DNA from: Candidatus Heimdallarchaeota archaeon LC_3
Lineage (GTDB): Archaea > Asgardarchaeota > Heimdallarchaeia > Hodarchaeales > LC-3
DNA: 64,000 nt
Direction: 5' to 3'
NCBI GenBank assembly: GCA_001940645.1
Contig: MDVS01000020.1
Location: 62,001 to 126,000 of the forward strand
The position numbers were made by a program, and so were the translations under genes. Below are positions 56,785-64,000 of the stretch, piece by piece (positions within the stretch are counted from its first letter, which is position 1; every line of letters starts with the position of its first letter). Under the pieces are notes generated by a model. The model was not told where the DNA came from, did no database searches, and saw only the letters and a list, made by a program, of their open reading frames with translations.

Positions 56785-58266
56785 TTATTGCTTAAAAACT
56801 AATTTACGAGCTTTTCTTGCTTCTTTCAAATAATTTGATATCTCAATGGGAGTGAATCCAAATGAAGTTTTCAAACTTTCATCCATTTCTTGAATATTTT
56901 TTTCTACTGATTTAACCCAAGCTATAGTACCCTGGCGTGCAATTTTTATTGTGTATAAAGCTACTAAACTAACACCGAAAATTATTAACAAAGATTCTAA
57001 AAGATTAGCCAAGAAATTTGATAAATTCATAAGAATTAAGAAACTTGAAAACGCTGAGTAAAATAATAAAGTTAATCCAATTCCCCTTGAAAATGCTACA
57101 CTTTGGGTGAGGATTGTTAGAGCAGTTTCTTCTTTCTGTTTTTTTACCTGATTTGGAAAAAACTTAAGATATACTCGATCCACACCCCCAGGTTTTAATG
57201 TGTATTTAGGATGTTCCGCTATGAATTTGGGAGTCCATTGATCAGATGAATTTTGTTTAACCCCTCCATAGAACAAAATTAGAATTGCTGAAATAAACCC
57301 TCCAGATATTCTGGAGATAAATTTGTCTGAAAATAATATATAAGTAATGATGAATGGAATTAGAATTGAACTAATCATTATTGACAAATCTCGGATGAAA
57401 ATCCTAAATACGATAACATTTCTTATCGAGAAAGGACTTTCTATACTAGCTTCTATAGTTTCGAGCAACAATGTGGGATCTGGGTTACTTTTTTGAAATT
57501 GGGGTATTTCCTTAAGATAATCTGCGATTTCTTCATATGATAATCGGTCATTAGAAGTGATTGTATCAATTAAATAGTTGTGCAACTGCTTTAATTTTCT
57601 GTCTTCGATTAAAATATAATATATTTGAACAAATAATATAAGGATAATCAAATAAGTAAGATTTGTTAATTCAAAGATTAAATTAAATTCAGTACTTATC
57701 CACAATTGACCTACAATGGAAACTAGAAGGACATAACCCGTAGTTGTGGTTAATGCTATTTCCCATCCCACTTGATGCTCTTGTCTTTTGATACTATCAC
57801 CAATAACTCCCTGATCAACGTGAGAACGAAATATGGGATCAATTAGTGTAGTTAAAGCAATAGCAGATGTAACGATAGTTATGTCAAAAAATAGCAAAAT
57901 GGTAATTCTCTTGATTGAAAATATAAAATCAATCGATTCGACTGGAAAAATCATTAATTTCTCTGTTAATTGTATATTCACAAGGATAAAGGCAATAAAA
58001 CAAAAAAATAAACTCCTTAAGAGATTACTTTTCCTTTCTATAAAGTAATATTTGACTGATTTTCGGTCATTGGCCCTAATTTTTTTCCTTACCTTATGTC
58101 TTGTCTGAATATGAGTAGCACCAGATGCTACAACCTTTTTATTAAGGATTGCAACAAATTTTCCTCCATATTTTCTTTTAGAAATCGGAACTGGAGGCAT
58201 ACTACTATCTTGAATTATATCTGAAGATATTTTTTCTAACTCTTCAATAGGCAAGATATTAACCAA
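56785..58266 (-). CDS. Polytopic membrane protein with N-terminal DUF5678-like domain
   Basis: A 493-residue protein. The first 75 or so residues are cytosolic and contain YGGKFVAILNKKVVASG, followed by a basic stretch ending KYYFIER, which matches the small DUF5678 pattern (G-K-[FY]-V-A-[IV]-x-[ND]-x-x-V-V-A). About eight membrane segments follow, in groups at about 85-140, 165-220, 295-345 and 395-450, with a cytosolic domain (about 225-290) containing SYEEIADYLKEIPQFQK. It begins 5 bases after the ParA-like gene, so the two are co-transcribed. The start is TTG 58266. No transporter family is recognised. Confidence 0.7.
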   Translation of the reverse strand: MVNILPIEELEKISSDIIQDSSMPPVPISKRKYGGKFVAILNKKVVASGATHIQTRHKVRKKIRANDRKSVKYYFIERKSNLLRSLFFCFIAFILVNIQLTEKLMIFPVESIDFIFSIKRITILLFFDITIVTSAIALTTLIDPIFRSHVDQGVIGDSIKRQEHQVGWEIALTTTTGYVLLVSIVGQLWISTEFNLIFELTNLTYLIILILFVQIYYILIEDRKLKQLHNYLIDTITSNDRLSYEEIADYLKEIPQFQKSNPDPTLLLETIEASIESPFSIRNVIVFRIFIRDLSIMISSILIPFIITYILFSDKFISRISGGFISAILILFYGGVKQNSSDQWTPKFIAEHPKYTLKPGGVDRVYLKFFPNQVKKQKEETALTILTQSVAFSRGIGLTLLFYSAFSSFLILMNLSNFLANLLESLLIIFGVSLVALYTIKIARQGTIAWVKSVEKNIQEMDESLKTSFGFTPIEISNYLKEARKARKLVFKQ

Positions 58267-58271
58267 TCATT

Positions 58272-59060
58272 TTATTTAATTAAAGATATTATTGAGTTTG
58301 TAAGATTTCTAACATGATTTGTTAACGGATGTGATTCATATTCTAAAATAAATATTTTTTCTGTTAAAACTGATTTATCGCAGTATGCCGGTATATTTGC
58401 TATACAGGCAATATCGGTATTATCACTTAGTTCTTTTATGATATGATCAGTATTATAAAGTTCTTCCGAGTCCATACTTTCTCTAGGTACTTTATTCAAA
58501 ACTAAACTTGGTCTTGCTCCAAATTTCATTAAGGAAGGCCAAATCTCTAAGCACATTTCATTAGTCCCTAAAATATCAGCATAATCTGGAGTTGAAACTA
58601 GTATTACTGCATCAGATGATGACATGGCATTTAAAGAATCGTAAGTAACCCCTGGAGATGAGTCCAGAATAATCCAATCAAATTTATTTTTTAAATCTAC
58701 AATAGCCCGCATTAGTAAAGTTAAAGCTTTTTGTTGCCACTGACGAGATTTGATTTGCATTTCCTGCATATCACGTGTTTTAGGAGAAGCAAAACCAATA
58801 AAAAATTTACCCTCAGATTGAATCAAGTGTGAATAGTCCTTCATAACCTTAGTAAACGAAATTTTTGAATCCAAATATTCATTTAGCCAATGAGTTTTTG
58901 AAATATCCGGTTGAAATCTGTGATATACAGAAGGAGCACGTGTATCAAAATCTATTAGAGCTACACGATAGTTTTGTATAGATAAGAACGCTGCAACGTT
59001 TAGACTAAGAAAACTTTTTCCTGTTCCACCTTTATAGGAATGAAATGTTACAGTTTTCAT
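58272..59060 (-). CDS. ParA/MinD-like deviant Walker ATPase
   Basis: A 262-residue ATPase. The deviant Walker A motif is YKGGTGKSF (about residues 9-17) with the signature Lys, Walker A' is ALIDFDTRAPS, and Walker B is WIILDSSPGV. VSTPDYADILGTNE and LVLNKVPRE follow. The family positions plasmids, protein clusters or chromosome loci on a surface. There is no MinD-type amphipathic C-terminal helix, and no ParB is encoded nearby; instead a polytopic membrane protein follows after 5 bases and an HTH protein lies 68 bases upstream on the same strand. ATG 59060. Confidence 0.9.
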   Translation of the reverse strand: MKTVTFHSYKGGTGKSFLSLNVAAFLSIQNYRVALIDFDTRAPSVYHRFQPDISKTHWLNEYLDSKISFTKVMKDYSHLIQSEGKFFIGFASPKTRDMQEMQIKSRQWQQKALTLLMRAIVDLKNKFDWIILDSSPGVTYDSLNAMSSSDAVILVSTPDYADILGTNEMCLEIWPSLMKFGARPSLVLNKVPRESMDSEELYNTDHIIKELSDNTDIACIANIPAYCDKSVLTEKIFILEYESHPLTNHVRNLTNSIISLIK

Positions 59061-59128
59061 GATTAATATCCCAAAATCCGATTCTATGCTAATACATGTA
59101 TTGTTAATCTTAAATATTTTTTATCTAT

Positions 59129-59476
59129 CTAATATTTAACTTGATATTTAATTTCCCTACCTTTTCGTATTTTTTCGACATAATTTAAGTCAGATAATTT
59201 GTTCAAATGCTGATTTTCTCTTGTCCTGCTCCGTCCAGTTAGAGCAGCAATTTCTTCAGCATTTCCCCCATTGGTTAAAACAAAAAGTGCTCTTATAGTA
59301 GGTATCAAATTTTCATCAATATTTTGAAGGATGTTTACTATATCTAAAGAAGACAGGGGATCGTGGCTTTCCTTATCCGATTCCATTAGTTCTAGCCTAT
59401 TGTTTACTTTTACGAGCATGTTCTCGATTCTCTCAAGAGAACCTAGGATTTTTGCCAATACCTCTTTGTTTTCCAT
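59129..59476 (-). CDS. Coiled-coil winged-HTH protein linked to the ParA-like gene
   Basis: A 115-residue protein. Residues about 1-32 form a short coiled coil (KILGSLERIENMLVKVNNRLELM shortened here to its heptads), and residues about 55-115 a winged helix of ArsR/MarR style: IRALFVLTNGGNAEEIAALTG, then RSRTRENQHLNKLSDLNYVEKIRKG, given here as two parts. It ends 68 bases before the ParA-like gene on the same strand. It could be the DNA-binding partner of that ATPase or its regulator. ATG 59476. Confidence 0.72.
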   Translation of the reverse strand: MENKEVLAKILGSLERIENMLVKVNNRLELMESDKESHDPLSSLDIVNILQNIDENLIPTIRALFVLTNGGNAEEIAALTGRSRTRENQHLNKLSDLNYVEKIRKGREIKYQVKY

Positions 59477-59691
59477 ATAGAATTTTTCCCTGACATTCGT
59501 TTACAAATAAGTTAAGAAATTAACGAGTTTTATTGAAATTTATTTTTATTACTATTAATATCTAGGTAATATTTGAGTCAAAGTAAATTCTTAATAAAAA
59601 GAGGATTTGATCAAATGTTATTATTTAAAATTACTAGCTCAAATGAAAATAAACATAGATGACTAAAGAATCCTTAAAAGATGACTGAAAG

Positions 59692-61236
59692 ATGCCTGAA
59701 ATTATCTCTATTGAACCAAAAATAGAATTCAGACCTGTTCCTCCCTCAACTAGTGCTGAAGCCGTAGCAGCTGCTAGAACGTGTTATAGTCCAGATATTA
59801 TTGATAGTTTAGACGTTACAGAAGGCCAAATAAGTCGCATAGGTAAACAAACATTTGATTCCGGTCATCATACTGTTTTTCTTCATAAGATGTTGTCTTT
59901 TGATATCGTGGCTAGTCGAAATGTGTTTCATCTCTTACATTACCATCCTTTTTACAATTCTTCTCAATCTTCTCAAAGATATGTTGTTTTTAGATATCCA
60001 GAAGTAATTATTCCTCCGGATATTGTTGGTAACGCAAGAAACTTATTTGAATCAATTTTAAAGGAGATTTGGGAGGTTTATCATGAAATCACTAAAGATT
60101 TAATACCAATAATTAAAAACAATTATCCCGGTAAAAGAAAAATAGAGGATAAATCTGCTGAAAAATTGGCCATTGAAACCGCCAGGTATATATTACCAAT
60201 AGGGGCTAAAAGCACTGCTATCCATTCAATTCAATTAATGACTTTATTACGTCTATATCGTTTAGCAGGAGGAGGAGGTTGGGGTTGGGAATTACAAAAC
60301 ATCCTTAATCAAGCAGTTGAAAAATTAAAAATAAGAGAACCAGATTTAATAGAATACATTCCCGAACCTCTGAGTCCAGAAAATAGTCCTGAAAGTAAGT
60401 TTGCATCGAATAATGGAATTGATTTACTCCTATCAAATGAAAAGTCAAGAAGAAAGTTTAAAGAAAAAATGGGATATTTTTCATCTAAATTAACAGATTG
60501 GAATGCAAATTTAACATCTTCACTAAATCAAGCTACAGAATTAGTCTCTGGTTTTTCAGAAAACAATTTTCAGATTTCTTTGGATCCGATAAAAAATACA
60601 CACTTAATTGATCAGCTTCATACTGATTGGCTTGCTCCAGTATCAAGAATTCTCACACAGGGATGGGTTTCTTTTTTGAAACGTGTAAGCCATACTGCTA
60701 ATGCACAAGATCAAAGACATCGAACCATCAGCAGTTTAACACCAATGTCTGAATTATCTGAAACATTTCATCCTGATTATATTACACCTGAATTAATAAA
60801 ATTTGATCCTCATATCAATACAAAATATGAGAAAATTATGAAGAAAGTTTATGAAATTAAAGCAGAATTAATCGAAGAATATAGAGTTCCAGTGTCTTCA
60901 GCATTATACTTAACACCAAATGCTCATTCACTTTATGTTCAGCAATCTGGTAGTTTATTAGGCTATAGACACAAATGGATTTTAAGAAGCTGTTGGAGAT
61001 CTCAAAGAGAAATATGGGGCATAAGTATGCAAGAAATAGAACAAGTGGTTAATAAATGGAAGGAATTAAAACCTTATTTAGGCCCACCATGCTATGTAAG
61101 ATATTTACCCGATATTCAACAAGATATTGAAAGAGAAAAACGGATCTGGGTCAAACCAAAATGTACGGAGGGGAAAATGTTTTGTGATATCCCGGTGTGG
61201 TTAAAATTTAATACAAAAATGAGTAGACTCATTTAG
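59692..61236 (+). CDS. thyX: Double-length flavin-dependent thymidylate synthase (ThyX)
   Basis: Makes dTMP from dUMP with FAD and methylene-tetrahydrofolate. At 514 residues it is about twice the usual ThyX length and contains two ThyX-like halves. The N-terminal half has GHHTVFLHKMLSFDI, then ASRNVFHLLHYH and NSSQSSQRYVVF: the S-x-RY end of the signature but not RHR. The C-terminal half has QDQRHRTISS (Arg 342) and later SCWRSQREIW: the RHR-x-x-S start but not the RY end. The ThyX active site forms between subunits, so the halves may complement each other. It overlaps the convergent next gene by 8 bases. ATG 59692. Confidence 0.85.
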   Translation: MPEIISIEPKIEFRPVPPSTSAEAVAAARTCYSPDIIDSLDVTEGQISRIGKQTFDSGHHTVFLHKMLSFDIVASRNVFHLLHYHPFYNSSQSSQRYVVFRYPEVIIPPDIVGNARNLFESILKEIWEVYHEITKDLIPIIKNNYPGKRKIEDKSAEKLAIETARYILPIGAKSTAIHSIQLMTLLRLYRLAGGGGWGWELQNILNQAVEKLKIREPDLIEYIPEPLSPENSPESKFASNNGIDLLLSNEKSRRKFKEKMGYFSSKLTDWNANLTSSLNQATELVSGFSENNFQISLDPIKNTHLIDQLHTDWLAPVSRILTQGWVSFLKRVSHTANAQDQRHRTISSLTPMSELSETFHPDYITPELIKFDPHINTKYEKIMKKVYEIKAELIEEYRVPVSSALYLTPNAHSLYVQQSGSLLGYRHKWILRSCWRSQREIWGISMQEIEQVVNKWKELKPYLGPPCYVRYLPDIQQDIEREKRIWVKPKCTEGKMFCDIPVWLKFNTKMSRLI

Positions 61237-62314
61237 AAGAAGTTTTTTCAAGTAAAAAATTTATTAATTCAAATGTTTTTTCAGGAAAATCTCTAGAAAT
61301 TGGAAAAAAAGTAATTGGGTTAGCAAATAATAGAGAACTTGGAATAGAAGATGAAATTGAAGCAACTGATGATTCGAAGACTTGCGACGTTTCATATTCA
61401 CCTTCAATAGTTATTGCTATCTTTTTTGTTTCTTTAGACTCAGATATTATTTCTAACACTTCTTTTAAAACCGAGATTTGAGGGTTATCGGGTGAAACGC
61501 CTTTTGTTGAACTTGTGAAAGTAAAAATCAATCCAGAAGCACTTTTAATTTCTCCTTTTTTCTTATTTACTTGATCGCTTGGGATTATTCGACCTTCAAT
61601 TTTTCCATTAGCTAAATCTATCTTTCCTTCAATTTTTCCTTTTTTTTGCTCATATTTTGCAATTTGTTCAGCTAACAACCCTAAAATACCCTCTATTGTC
61701 ATTGGAAAATCAGTTTTTGAATCTGAAATTATAACCAATTTCTTTTTCTCTAGTAGCCCAGAAATTTTTTGTTTAATTTCCGTCTTAGTAATAGCATTTT
61801 CTATTCGTTTTCTTATGATAATTTTATTATCAGTTCTTTCAACAGATGTTTCATTATAAACAAGCTGAATTACCTCAGTTATTCCCTCAAGAAATTGATT
61901 ATCTATTTCTGAAATTGACTTGTTTTTTATATATCTCCATAATGCTGCTTCTAAATAATTTCGTAATAGATTAATTGATTCTATTTCTGATCTATGAACA
62001 AAAAGTGCCATTACACAATAGGCCTTTCCTGCAAGTCTTTCATCTTTTACAGAATCATCATCCAATTCAAAGGCAAAAAGGTAAGATAAATAATCGAAGT
62101 GTTCACGCACAGGTAACGGCCCAAAAAGCCCTACGAATTTTTGTGTTGATTGCCCCAGAATAGTCATAAAGTAAGCCCCCTGAGAGAGAATGAAGAAATC
62201 TTTTTCATCCTCATTATCTATAAAATTTTCTAACTTTATAGCTATTTCCTCTGGCCCTGTATCTGCTAATTTAACTATGAACGAATATACATCAAGATTT
62301 TCAGAATTGGACAT
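61229..62314 (-). CDS. Uncharacterised protein divergent from the Arf-like GTPase (possible longin-like domain)
   Basis: A 361-residue cytosolic protein. Residues about 38-125 alternate strands and helices in a way that recalls longin/roadblock sensors: DFFILSQGAYFMTILGQ, FVGLFGPLPVREHFDYLSY and AGKAYCVMALFVHRSE, each a separate block. The middle is helical (to about 200). A Lys/Glu-rich segment with repeated KIEGKIDL and KIEGRII units follows (about 225-250), then an alpha/beta region to the end. No catalytic motif is seen. It is transcribed away from the Arf-like GTPase gene across a 221-base gap, so a partner role is possible. ATG 62314. Confidence 0.5.
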   Translation of the reverse strand: MSNSENLDVYSFIVKLADTGPEEIAIKLENFIDNEDEKDFFILSQGAYFMTILGQSTQKFVGLFGPLPVREHFDYLSYLFAFELDDDSVKDERLAGKAYCVMALFVHRSEIESINLLRNYLEAALWRYIKNKSISEIDNQFLEGITEVIQLVYNETSVERTDNKIIIRKRIENAITKTEIKQKISGLLEKKKLVIISDSKTDFPMTIEGILGLLAEQIAKYEQKKGKIEGKIDLANGKIEGRIIPSDQVNKKKGEIKSASGLIFTFTSSTKGVSPDNPQISVLKEVLEIISESKETKKIAITIEGEYETSQVFESSVASISSSIPSSLLFANPITFFPISRDFPEKTFELINFLLEKTSSK

Positions 62315-62535
62315 ATTAAAGATAATTCCTTTAATAATTATAATTGATTTAGGACTACGAAAAAATTATTTTCTAAAATATTTTTAAAATGTTACATGAA
62401 GTGAATATTGAAATCACTCAACACATAGTATATTATCAAGATTTAATTAAACTCACTTCTATTAATTACAAACCAATTGTGATTTTTTTTAATCCTTGAT
62501 TAACTAGAATCAAAACAATAGTTAACAAAATTTTT

Positions 62536-63126
62536 ATGAGGTCTTGGGGTTTGAATATTTTTTATCGATTATTTAGCTTTTTATCCCCAGAAAAAACCCC
62601 ATTAAGATTATACATCTTAGGATTAGATATGGCTGGAAAATCAACATTTGTTAATTATCTTAAACTTGGTGAATTTACTAGTCCACTTCAAACCATGGGT
62701 ATAAATGTTGAAAAAGTTAAAAAAGACGGTTTAGATTTAAATGTTATTGATCTTGGAGGCCAAAAAAGTTTTAGAATGGTACTTTGGCCGAAAATTCTAG
62801 AAACTGGTGCTGATGCAATTCTATTCGTTATTGATGCAACCAGTAAAGATAGAATGGTTCTAAATGAAGAAGAATTTTTCAAACTTTTGACTGCTCCTAA
62901 ATTAAAGTCTGTTCCAATTATTATTCTTGCAAATAAACAAGATTTGTCAGAAGCAATGACTCCTGGGGAAATCGCATTACAGTTAAAATTGTTAGATTAT
63001 ACTTTAAATCAAAAAGATTGGGGGAATCGTTCACTAAATATTTATCCAACTTCAATGAAAACTGGTGAAGGGCTGGAAGAAGTAGTAAAATTATTGAAAC
63101 ATATTTACAATACTAAAAAGGATTAA
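62536..63126 (+). CDS. Arf/Sar-family small GTPase
   Basis: A 196-residue Ras-superfamily GTPase of Arf type. P-loop LGLDMAGKST (about residues 28-37), switch-I TMGINV (Thr 53, as in the Arf T-x-G-F-N-V), switch-II DLGGQKSFR with Gln 76 for hydrolysis, NKQDL (133-137) and TSMKTGEGL as G5. The N-terminus (MRSWGLNIFYRLFSFL) is an amphipathic, aromatic helix as in Arfs that insert into membranes, but it lacks the Gly 2 needed for myristoylation. Arf-type GTPases direct vesicle coat recruitment in eukaryotes, and Asgard archaea are known for many such GTPases. ATG 62536. Confidence 0.95.
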   Translation: MRSWGLNIFYRLFSFLSPEKTPLRLYILGLDMAGKSTFVNYLKLGEFTSPLQTMGINVEKVKKDGLDLNVIDLGGQKSFRMVLWPKILETGADAILFVIDATSKDRMVLNEEEFFKLLTAPKLKSVPIIILANKQDLSEAMTPGEIALQLKLLDYTLNQKDWGNRSLNIYPTSMKTGEGLEEVVKLLKHIYNTKKD

Positions 63127-63145
63127 AAATCACCCTTTTAGTTGA

Positions 63146-64000
63146 TCATGGAGTAATTCTATTTTGTAATCGAGGAAATAGACAAGATTCTCTTATATGA
63201 TCTAATCCAAGGATCCAAACTAAACATCTTTCAAGACCTAAACCAAATCCAGAATGAGGTACTGAACCATATTTTCTCAGATCTAAATACCAGTAATAGG
63301 GATTAGTATCAAGTCCCTCAGCTTCAAAACGTTTAATTAAAGTCTCCAAGTCATCTTCACGAACACTACCACCAATTACTTCCCCTACATTAGGTACTAA
63401 TAAGTCAACCGATAATGTCAGATCTTTATCTTCTGAATCACGCTTCATATAGAATGCTTTTTGTTCAGCTGGAAATTTCGTTAGAAAAACAGGATGCTTT
63501 AAAGCATCAACAAGCTGTCTTTCTGGCCTTTCAGTAATTTCATCTCCATACTCATAAGCACTTCCATCCTCTTTTACAATCTCTTTTTCGTTTAACATTT
63601 TTATAGCATCAGAGTAAGTAATTCTAATAAAAGGTTTATCATCTAAGTGAAAATCGGGATTACGTTCTTTGATAATATCACCAGCCTTTTCTTTTGTTTC
63701 CTTAACTATAAATCTAACCATATTTTCAAGAAGATTGAGTAAATCTTCAAACTCTATAAAAGCACCTTCCCACTCTATATGGGTATATTCAGTTAAGTGT
63801 CTTCTTGTCCTGCTTTTTTCTGCACGATAAGAAGGCATCACACAGAAAACATCTTTGAGTGCAAATATGACAGTTTCTAAATACAATTGACTTGATTGAG
63901 TTAAATACCCAATTTGATCAAAATACTTAAATTTGAACAAAGTAGATCCTCCCTCTACTTGTGTTTGGACTAAAGTAGGAGGGTGAACCTCAAAGGATCC
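63146..64000 (-). CDS. asnS: Asparaginyl-tRNA synthetase, C-terminal part (partial)
   Basis: The frame is open to the right edge, so the N-terminal OB domain and start lie outside. The class II catalytic core is present: EVHPPTLVQTQVEGGSTLF (GGSTLF as in AsnRS), LTQSSQLYLE, the motif 2 region SYRAEKSRTRRHLTEYTHIE split at the loop, GEVIGGSVRED, and motif 3 GLGLERCLVWI. QTQVEGGSTLF favours AsnRS over AspRS. It charges tRNA-Asn in the cytosol. An internal TTG at 63940 is not a real start. Confidence 0.92.
   Translation of the reverse strand, partial: GSFEVHPPTLVQTQVEGGSTLFKFKYFDQIGYLTQSSQLYLETVIFALKDVFCVMPSYRAEKSRTRRHLTEYTHIEWEGAFIEFEDLLNLLENMVRFIVKETKEKAGDIIKERNPDFHLDDKPFIRITYSDAIKMLNEKEIVKEDGSAYEYGDEITERPERQLVDALKHPVFLTKFPAEQKAFYMKRDSEDKDLTLSVDLLVPNVGEVIGGSVREDDLETLIKRFEAEGLDTNPYYWYLDLRKYGSVPHSGFGLGLERCLVWILGLDHIRESCLFPRLQNRITP

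Noticed and set aside
1..64000. tRNA, rRNA, CRISPR arrays, insertion sequences or attachment sites
   Set aside because: No T-loop-like GGTTCRANYCC sequence, regular spaced repeat, transposase or terminal inverted repeat was found on reading; short or unusual RNAs could have been missed.

Overview
The window is AT-rich (about one third GC by eye) and densely coded on both strands, with short intergenic gaps. Many starts are TTG or GTG, or are ATG preceded by GGAGG- or GTGA-type ribosome sites that match an archaeal 16S tail. The information-processing genes are archaeal: archaeal DnaG primase, ATP-dependent DNA ligase, type II methionine aminopeptidase, a Gar1-like protein, AsnRS, MptA-type GTP cyclohydrolase and CofE. 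Alongside them lie an unmistakable Arf-family small GTPase, longin-like proteins, a proline-rich coiled-coil protein and an alpha-SNAP-like TPR protein. This mix points to an Asgard archaeon. A membrane ETF oxidoreductase and a nickel superoxide dismutase suggest a lineage that meets oxygen or respires, for example Heimdallarchaeia-like; that placement is inference.

Layout. 0-4 kb: the end of etfA, an enoyl-thioester reductase-like MDR enzyme and a membrane FeS/cytochrome-b-like ETF:quinone oxidoreductase, together an acyl-CoA oxidation electron route. 4-12.5 kb: a tandem ribbon-helix-helix protein, a zinc-ribbon membrane protein, a longin-like protein, a TPR protein with a long Ser/Pro/Glu repeat tail, methionine aminopeptidase and several orphans. 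12.5-24.6 kb (minus strand): DNA ligase, then a MoxR ATPase / DUF58 / membrane protein group, a BioD-DRTGG protein with ADP-forming acyl-CoA synthetase, a DUF4350-like protein and a proline-rich coiled-coil protein. 24.9-26.5 kb: dihydropteroate synthase paired with a divergent CofE paralogue. 26.7-32.9 kb: a KaiC-like protein, zinc-ribbon proteins, a flavin split-barrel protein, a NapH-like ferredoxin membrane protein, a flavoprotein and a Gar1-like protein. 33-39 kb: DnaG, a site-2 protease, canonical CofE, thymidylate kinase and a TPR protein. 39-46.5 kb: a 2164-residue secreted, membrane-anchored Ig-like surface protein followed by a DUF4129-like protein. 46.7-52 kb: an SMC/Rad50-like ATPase, a stand-alone eRF1 N-domain-like protein, a subtilase, an aberrant pyroglutamyl peptidase homologue, and a NiSOD gene with its maturation protease. 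52-56.3 kb: VanZ-like protein, an HD-hydrolase remnant, an M20 peptidase and pterin genes (PTPS, a luciferase-like protein, MptA). 56.4-59.5 kb: a winged-helix protein, a DUF5678-like polytopic membrane protein, a ParA-like ATPase and another HTH protein. 59.7-64 kb: a double-length ThyX with its signature divided between two halves, a possible longin-like protein divergent from the Arf-like GTPase, and the end of asnS.

How the genes may work together. MptA, PTPS, DHPS and the DHPS-linked CofE paralogue look like parts of one C1-carrier pterin pathway, and ThyX with Tmk would serve dTTP synthesis. The ETF pieces feed electrons from acyl-CoA dehydrogenation to membrane quinone, and the ADP-forming acyl-CoA synthetase can conserve the thioester energy as ATP. 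MoxR, DUF58, DUF4350 and DUF4129 proteins, split into two loci, probably form one envelope-associated assembly with the giant surface protein as a possible client. No tRNA, rRNA, CRISPR array or insertion sequence was seen.
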